A stretch of DNA of 64,000 nucleotides from Lewinella sp. 4G2 (GTDB lineage Bacteria > Bacteroidota > Bacteroidia > Chitinophagales > Saprospiraceae), in contig NZ_LVWJ02000014.1 in the NCBI RefSeq assembly GCF_001625015.1, forward strand, positions 1,240,001 to 1,304,000, in the 5' to 3' direction. Numbering within the stretch: the stretch's first letter is position 1; each line of letters begins with the position of its first letter. The notes beneath the pieces were generated by a model. It saw only the letters and a program-made list of their open reading frames with translations. It was not told the origin of the DNA and ran no database searches. Position numbers and translations under genes: made by a program. Positions 58,811-64,000 of the stretch are shown here, in pieces.

Positions 58811-58951
58811 GGTGCGGAATTTTTACCACATCAAGGCTAAATCAGAGGCCATGTTCGTCCACGCAAAAGAATTTAAAACATAACAGGTTGCTTACGGCTT
58901 GCGGATTGATTTGATATGGCAGCATTTTGCGAAGTCAGTTACGTATAAACC

Positions 58952-58990
58952 AAAAAAGAGGACCCTCATTAATGAAGATCCTCTCTCTAG
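58952..58990 (-). terminator. Rho-independent-type terminator of the lipoprotein gene
   Basis: On the minus strand: GGATCTTCATTAATGAGGGTCC forms the stem in two halves (GGATCTTCATT / AATGAGGGTCC), followed by TCTTTTTTGG. It lies 23 bases after the TAA/stop of the lipocalin-like gene. The remaining gap to 58811 shows nothing else. Confidence 0.75.
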
Positions 58991-59012
58991 GTTTTAAAAC
59001 TTAGTGCTTTGA

Positions 59013-59570
59013 TTACTGTCGTTCCCAAATGGATTCAGAAAAGGATCTCGTCTCAGTCGTAACCTCACCTGAAGTAATCTCCGATTCATCATCTTGGGTG
59101 AATTTCAATGTGTTACCGTTAATTTCAAAAGGCACAACTTGTGGCCCGCCAACGCCGGAAATCTGCATGCCTTGAAATTCCAAAGTGAAGAAGCTGCCAT
59201 CCACACTGATTAGGTTTCCGTCCACGGTGTAGGTTCCCGTGTTATTTACCGAGGTGTAATCGTTAGGCGTAGAGGCTTGGCGAACCCCATCAACCGTAGA
59301 CGTAATGGTAACGGAATAAGAACCCGTAGCCGTCCAGGTGCCATTATCTGTAAAAGTGACTTGATAATCGCTAGCGGTTGCCGTGCCACTAGTCACGGAT
59401 TCACTATTAAATAGTGGGCTTGTCGTGGAGGATTCCACATCGAATTCAAAGGTTTGTAAGTCCCAGGTTCCGACGATGCCGTCATCGCTGCTCACCGGGT
59501 CTTCCTCATCGTCACAAGACGCAAAGGTCAGCGACACCAACAGGATAAAAAATAAATTAAACAGTTTCAT
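59013..59570 (-). CDS. Lipocalin-like lipoprotein
   Basis: 185 residues. A lipoprotein signal with lipobox FASC (Cys19) is followed by an acidic stretch (DDEEDPVSSDD) of the kind that can direct Bacteroidota lipoproteins to the outer surface. The mature part is a beta-barrel of lipocalin-like type (IVGTWDLQTFEFD, YQVTFTDNGTWTATGSYSV, NTGTYTVDGNLISVDGSFFT, FEINGNTLKFTQ). Substrate unknown. It has its own terminator downstream. Confidence 0.85.
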   Translation of the reverse strand: MKLFNLFFILLVSLTFASCDDEEDPVSSDDGIVGTWDLQTFEFDVESSTTSPLFNSESVTSGTATASDYQVTFTDNGTWTATGSYSVTITSTVDGVRQASTPNDYTSVNNTGTYTVDGNLISVDGSFFTLEFQGMQISGVGGPQVVPFEINGNTLKFTQDDESEITSGEVTTETRSFSESIWERQ

Positions 59571-59716
59571 GAAGTTTAGATTTGTAAAACACGGTAGGGT
59601 TTTATCCGCATTTCGGGGTTAAAAAGTAATGGGTATTTCGCTTAAAGAATAACAAAGGGTAATATCCTTAAAGTGTAAGTTAACTATAGTTTTAGGCGGC
59701 TGACCTAAAACGGAAG

Positions 59717-59762
59717 TGAGCACGCAGTGTGAAAAAGCCGTGCGGTAGGCAAATCAGCCCTC
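59717..59762. repeat. Solo copy of the cassette end sequence
   Basis: GAGCACGCAGTGTGAAAAAG and CCGTGCGGTAG match 58152-58185, the right arm of the four-helix-bundle cassette, with CAGCCCTC following. It stands alone in the 232-bp gap upstream of the lipoprotein gene. Confidence 0.65.
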
Positions 59763-59802
59763 ACATATCATATAGCAAATATACCTATCAAGTCGCATCG
59801 CG

Positions 59803-61269
59803 CTACCCAATCACCTCCCTAATCACCTCCCCGTGCACATCCGTCAACCGGAAATCTCTACCCTGAAAGGAATGGGTAAATTTTTTGTGATTAAAGCCCA
59901 TCAATTCCAATAGGGTAGCTTGTACATCGTGAACGTGCATCCGGTTTTCAACGCCAGCGTAACCAATGGCATCCGTTTGTCCGTAGGTTACCCCAGGCCG
60001 GGCGCCACCGCCAGCCATCCACATGGTGAAAGCTTCACCGTTGTGGTCGCGCCCCAAAAAGGAATTGACCGTTCCGCCCCGATTTTCCTGCATGGGTGTT
60101 CTCCCAAATTCACTGCCCCAGACAACGAGGGTATCTTCGAGCATTCCCCGTTGTTTCAGATCTGCGATGAGGGCTGTCATGGGCCGGTCGATCTCCCGGC
60201 AGCGGTCCTTCAGTCCGATGTTGAGGCTTTCGCTGGCGGTCGTTCCGTGCGTATCCCAACCCCAGTGGTAGAGTTGCACGAACCGCACGCCAGATTCCGC
60301 CAAGCGGCGCGCCAGCAGGCAGTTGTTGGCGAATGAAGTTTTGCCCGGCTCCGTTCCGTAAAAGTCGTGCATGGCGGCTGGTTCCTTACTGATGTCCATC
60401 ACTTCCGGGACGGACACCTGCATGCGGTAAGCCATTTCGTACTGCTTGATCCGGGTAATTGTTTCGGGGTTGCCGACTTCCTCGTGCTGGATCTTATTGA
60501 TCTTGTTAATGGCCGCAATGCTGCGCCCCCTCAGATCGCGCGACATGTCGTCCGGATCGGAAAGGTGCAGAATGGGGTCTCCCGCCGTCCGTACCTGAAT
60601 GCCCTGATGGATGGATGGCAAAAAACCGCTACTCCACAAGCGCTTACCTGCACTGGGTTCCTGACCACCAGATGCCAGCACCATGAAGCTCGGTAGGTCT
60701 TCGTTCTCCGAACCCAGCCCGTAGCTTAGCCACGACCCCAGGGAAGGCCGCCCACCTCGAGGGTCGCCAGTCTGCATGAGCAATTGCGCTGGCGCGTGAT
60801 TAAATTCTTTAGTGTGGACGGCCTTCATGAAGCATACCTCATCCACCACCGATTGGAAGTGGGGCAGCAAGTTTGAAACGGTAGCACCACTTTCGCCGTA
60901 CCGGCCAAACGTCGCCTGTGGTCCTAGCATCTTCGGGACGCCCTGAATGAAGGCAAAGCGCTTCCCCTCCAGTAAGCTTGCGGGGCAATCCTGTCCGTGG
61001 AGTCGCTCAAGTTCCGGTTTGTAGTCAAACAGCTCTAATTGAGAGGGTGCTCCGGCCATGTGCAGGTAGATCACGCGCTTAGCCCGGGGAGCGTGGCGGA
61101 GGGCTTGCCGAACCGATTGCGGTAAAGTGTCGGCTTCCACATCCGGCCCGCAACCAAGCAGCCCACCCAGGGCAACGCCACCCAGCGCCAGGGTAGACTT
61201 TCTCAGGAAGGTCCGCCGGCTATTCATCGTTGCGAAGCGGTCGAGCACTTCATTGGCTATTCCGCTCAT
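59803..61269 (-). CDS. DUF1501 domain protein, Tat-exported
   Basis: 488 residues. A twin-arginine signal (SRRTFLRKSTLALGGVALGG, RR at 18-19) precedes a DUF1501 domain, a sulfatase/alkaline-phosphatase-like fold: VIYLHMAGAPSQLELFDYKP, LLPHFQSVVDEVCFMKAVHT, FVQLYHWGWDTHG, LVVWGSEFGRTPMQEN, GRDHNGEAFTMWMAGGG. DUF1501 proteins are typical of Planctomycetes/Verrucomicrobia and are nearly always paired with the DUF1549/DUF1553 cytochrome protein, as here (one-base gap). The pair probably acts in the periplasm; the reaction is unknown. An internal ATG (residue 15) is an alternative start. Confidence 0.9.
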   Translation of the reverse strand: MSGIANEVLDRFATMNSRRTFLRKSTLALGGVALGGLLGCGPDVEADTLPQSVRQALRHAPRAKRVIYLHMAGAPSQLELFDYKPELERLHGQDCPASLLEGKRFAFIQGVPKMLGPQATFGRYGESGATVSNLLPHFQSVVDEVCFMKAVHTKEFNHAPAQLLMQTGDPRGGRPSLGSWLSYGLGSENEDLPSFMVLASGGQEPSAGKRLWSSGFLPSIHQGIQVRTAGDPILHLSDPDDMSRDLRGRSIAAINKINKIQHEEVGNPETITRIKQYEMAYRMQVSVPEVMDISKEPAAMHDFYGTEPGKTSFANNCLLARRLAESGVRFVQLYHWGWDTHGTTASESLNIGLKDRCREIDRPMTALIADLKQRGMLEDTLVVWGSEFGRTPMQENRGGTVNSFLGRDHNGEAFTMWMAGGGARPGVTYGQTDAIGYAGVENRMHVHDVQATLLELMGFNHKKFTHSFQGRDFRLTDVHGEVIREVIG

Positions 61270-61270
61270 A

Positions 61271-63925
61271 CTAGGATAGGTTGATGCTTTCGTCGAGGTT
61301 CAGGACGGCGTTTACGATCACGGTGGTGGCTTCTAGGTCCGCGCTGCCCTGGTTGACCGTCCAGTAATGAGCTAGCGCTTCGGCGTAAAGGCCACGTAAG
61401 ATGATCGCTTCCTCAGTTGTCGGTCGTCGCAGTAAAACACGTTGGTATAACTGCTGAATGCGATCATTGGGGTCCTCAATCTCAAGCAGGGCCGTGGCGT
61501 AGTGCCGAGCCAATTCCTGAAAGGCAGGGTCATTCAGGGTCATCAGGGCCTGGAGTGGCGTGTTGGTCGTCACCCGTTCCGAAAGACACATCTGACGGTC
61601 GGAGCCATCGAACGTAGCGAGGCCGTGGTAGGGTACGGAGCGGCGCAGAAAGGTATAGACCGCCCGGCGGTACCGGTCCTCCCCTTCACTGGTCGTCCAC
61701 TTCAAGTTGCTGTACGGAATGAAGTCCCACAATCCGTCGGGTTGAGGCGGCATGACGCCCGGGCCGTACATTTTCTGGCTCAGGGTACCGGAGACAGCCA
61801 GGGCCTGGTCGCGCACCTGTTCGCCAGTCAGGCGCTTGCGGGGCCCTCGTGCAAAGAGGTCATTTTCCGGATCCCGCTTCAACAACTCCGCGCTGGCGTA
61901 GGAACTCTGCCGGTACGTTTTGGACAGGACAATCTCCCGTAATAAGGCTTTGACGCTCCAGTTCAAATCTCCCGCAAAGCGGAGGGCAAGGTCATCTAGC
62001 AGTTTGGGGTGGCTTGGTGACGCACCCTGGCTGCCAAAATCCGCCGGCGTAGCCACCAAGCCGCGCCCGAAGAGTTGCGCCCAAAAACGATTGACCGTCA
62101 CCCGCGCAGTAAGGGGATTGGTATCGCTGACCAGCCACTGCGCAAATTCAAGGCGGTTGGCAAAATCCCCACCGTCCATCTCTTTGCCGTGGACCAACCA
62201 GTTGCCTCGTTCAAACAGGTAGGTTTTTCGGGCTTGTTCCGGAGGATTTTCTAGTAAGATCGGTGTGCGGATAGAATCGTAGGTAGTGGTTAATTCTTCG
62301 ACGAAGCGCTTGATTTCCGCGTAGCCATCCCGTTCGGCACCCGGCAGGGCATCCTCAAAACCTACGGTGTACAGGCGGACGACTTCCCCGTCACCCGGGG
62401 CGCCCTGGGCCGTTACGTGGATGCGGTGGGTACCCGACTGCCCAGCTAAATTTAACCGTTGTCGTTTCGTCCAGGCGCCTTTGTCGTTAGTAAATCGACC
62501 AATCTCCCTCCCTTGTGGGCCGTCCAGGCGAAATATCAAATCGCCGGGGCTGCGGGGTGCATACTCCAGTACCAGCGCGTCAGTATTTCCCAGGTCCCGT
62601 TCGGGTAAGATGATATGGTTACCATTGCGAAGTACGAGGACATCCTCATCACCACGTCCGGTAAAGACACCATCGTACGCCTCCAGATTGTAGGCGCGCA
62701 TCCTGGGCTCTCGCATCTTGATCCACCGCCGCCACCACTGCTGGGTGCTGTTGTCTTCCTCGGCGAGCCAGTCACTGAGTTTGCGGTACTTCCGTTCATT
62801 ATGGGCGTGAAAGGTGATGAAATTGGGGCTTTCCGTGGCGTGGTCGTGGTCCACCGTATTATTGAACAGAGCGTACGCCTCGTAGAAGCGTTCGTGTTCG
62901 ATGGGGTCATAGGGGTGGCTGTGGCACTGTACGCAGGCCATCGTAGTCCCCTGCCATATCTCGTACGTCGTGCTGACGCGGTCCATTACGGATTGGGTTC
63001 GGAACTCTTCGTTCTCCGTACCACCTTCGTCGTTCGCCGGGGTATTCCGGTGCATGGCCGTGGCGATCAATTGGTCTTCGGTGGGTGCTTCCAGTAGGTC
63101 CCCAGCCAATTGGTCGATGGTGAACTGGTCAAACGGCAGGTCCCGATTAAAGGCGCGGATCACCCAGTCGCGGTAGGGCCAGATCGTTCGGGACTGGTCT
63201 CTTTCGTTTCCCCGGCTATCCGCGTACCGGGCCAGATCGAGCCAGTAGCTCGCCAAATGTTCTCCGTAGGTAGGCTGGCTGAGTAAGGTATCTACGAGGC
63301 GTTCGTAAGCATCGGGCCGCTCATCACTCAGGTAAGCTTCCGCCAGAGCTGGCCGCGGAGGGAGGCCCGTAAGGTCAAAACTGACGCGGCGGAGTAATTT
63401 GTCCTTGTCGGCTGGTGGGTTTGGGACAATCCCCTCCGCCTTTAACTGCGCACGAACGAAATGATCAATCCGTTGGCCTGCTCCGTCAATGGCCGCGGGT
63501 ACTTCCGGTGGGACTGGGACCTCATAGGCCCAGTGCTTTTCCCATTCCGCACCCTCATCGATCCACTGGCTGAGGACGCTTATTTCCGCATCCGTAAGTG
63601 GTTGCTCACCGAGCGGCATCCGTAATTCCGGGTCCGCGTGCCGGGCGCGGACGATGACCTCACTACTGGCCGCATCACCTGGCACGATGGCGAATTTTCC
63701 GGAGGCCGTTTCCCGTAGGGCATTTTCCCTGAAAACTAGCCCAAAGCCACCCGCTTGCTTAACGCCGCCGTGGCAGCCAACGCACTTGGCATTAAAAATG
63801 GGCCGTACATCCGCCGTAAAGCTTACCGAACCTCGACTGGGACCACACCCCGTAGTCGCTAGGCTAGCGACAATCGCCAGTAGCCACAGCAGCAAAGTAG
63901 AGGCTAGTAGGTTCGCGCGTATCAT
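61271..63925 (-). CDS. PSD1/planctomycete cytochrome c protein (DUF1549/DUF1553)
   Basis: 884 residues. A lipoprotein-like signal (lipobox TTGC, Cys27) precedes a planctomycete cytochrome c domain with one heme site (CVGCHGG, 48-54, and EVIVRARHADPELRMPLG). The DUF1549 domain follows (RVSFDLTGLPPRPALAEAYL, HLASYWLDLARYADSRGNER), then a middle lectin-like beta region (FRLDGPQGREIGRF) and DUF1553 (VTVNRFWAQLFGRGLVATPA, DFGSQG, RKRLTGEQVRDQALAVSG, LNDPAFQELARHYA). It should pass electrons to or from the partner DUF1501 protein in the periplasm; the substrate is unknown. Its stop is one base from the DUF1501 start. Confidence 0.92.
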   Translation of the reverse strand: MIRANLLASTLLLWLLAIVASLATTGCGPSRGSVSFTADVRPIFNAKCVGCHGGVKQAGGFGLVFRENALRETASGKFAIVPGDAASSEVIVRARHADPELRMPLGEQPLTDAEISVLSQWIDEGAEWEKHWAYEVPVPPEVPAAIDGAGQRIDHFVRAQLKAEGIVPNPPADKDKLLRRVSFDLTGLPPRPALAEAYLSDERPDAYERLVDTLLSQPTYGEHLASYWLDLARYADSRGNERDQSRTIWPYRDWVIRAFNRDLPFDQFTIDQLAGDLLEAPTEDQLIATAMHRNTPANDEGGTENEEFRTQSVMDRVSTTYEIWQGTTMACVQCHSHPYDPIEHERFYEAYALFNNTVDHDHATESPNFITFHAHNERKYRKLSDWLAEEDNSTQQWWRRWIKMREPRMRAYNLEAYDGVFTGRGDEDVLVLRNGNHIILPERDLGNTDALVLEYAPRSPGDLIFRLDGPQGREIGRFTNDKGAWTKRQRLNLAGQSGTHRIHVTAQGAPGDGEVVRLYTVGFEDALPGAERDGYAEIKRFVEELTTTYDSIRTPILLENPPEQARKTYLFERGNWLVHGKEMDGGDFANRLEFAQWLVSDTNPLTARVTVNRFWAQLFGRGLVATPADFGSQGASPSHPKLLDDLALRFAGDLNWSVKALLREIVLSKTYRQSSYASAELLKRDPENDLFARGPRKRLTGEQVRDQALAVSGTLSQKMYGPGVMPPQPDGLWDFIPYSNLKWTTSEGEDRYRRAVYTFLRRSVPYHGLATFDGSDRQMCLSERVTTNTPLQALMTLNDPAFQELARHYATALLEIEDPNDRIQQLYQRVLLRRPTTEEAIILRGLYAEALAHYWTVNQGSADLEATTVIVNAVLNLDESINLS

Positions 63926-64000
63926 GAATTGCCTGGTACTTAGTGAAGCCTAATTTTGAGTTATGCGGGATAAACTTGGGATAAAAGGTAGGAAAATTAT

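Overview
The window looks like chromosomal DNA of a marine-type Bacteroidota close to Saprospiria/Lewinellaceae. The grounds are at least six proteins with type IX secretion (T9SS) C-terminal sorting domains, Bacteroidota-restricted families (DUF3127, a DUF6427-like membrane protein, Bat proteins, a Fur/RelA/ApaG neighbourhood), a class I-like HMG-CoA reductase of the mevalonate pathway, DUF1501/planctomycete-cytochrome pairs, and frequent TTG/GTG starts. GC is high except in one AT-rich gap (46.3-47.0 kb). No rRNA, tRNA, CRISPR array or intact insertion sequence was seen.

Layout. 1-5.3 kb: an ankyrin protein cut by the window edge, an outer-membrane receptor and an isolated pair of Bat genes. 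5.5-12 kb: secreted or surface T9SS proteins (CotH, a type B sorting protein, a small T9SS protein), a FemAB-like acyltransferase and lgt, separated by palindromic intergenic repeats. 12-14 kb: M3 oligopeptidase, then tandem and foldback repeats. 14.6-20.6 kb: a forward cluster with a DUF6427-like protein, lpxK, an SDR epimerase and a conserved protein of unknown function. 20.6-25 kb (reverse): a glutamate-cysteine-ligase-like/CBS fusion with a DUF421 protein, and a second CotH. 25.4-29.3 kb (reverse): apaG, DUF3127, Fur-type regulator and RelA/SpoT. 29.4-35.6 kb: wreckage of a type I restriction-modification locus, then a 1646-residue Gly-rich/HYR surface protein between direct repeats. 36-41 kb (reverse): HMG-CoA reductase, rhomboid protease, mutL and a small membrane protein. 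41.5-46.3 kb: RlpA-like protein, bestrophin channel, a T9SS protein with a Cys motif at its N-terminus, GNAT and two small membrane proteins. 47-52.5 kb: a small T9SS protein and a 1602-residue collagen-like protein. 52.6-64 kb (reverse): PhyH oxygenase, GNAT, SRAP, DUF5682, a four-helix-bundle gene inside a repeat-bounded cassette, an NTF2-like protein, a lipoprotein and a DUF1501/PSD1 pair.

The most unusual material is repetitive DNA. (1) Intergenic arrays of 7- or 8-nt units with inverted arms sit at gene ends; in several cases the array itself supplies the stop codon, and at 43.5 kb it does so for both convergent genes. (2) A dispersed element of about 33 bp, core GGGCGCTGTCGCGGGTGC, occurs at least 12 times, several times inside coding regions at linkers. 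(3) A four-helix-bundle (23S-IVP-like) gene is bracketed by inverted repeats ending in such arrays, which resembles the architecture of rRNA intervening sequences but lies outside rRNA. (4) Three otherwise convincing genes have no ATG/GTG/TTG at the place where their N-terminus must begin. All statements are from reading the sequence; no database search was run.
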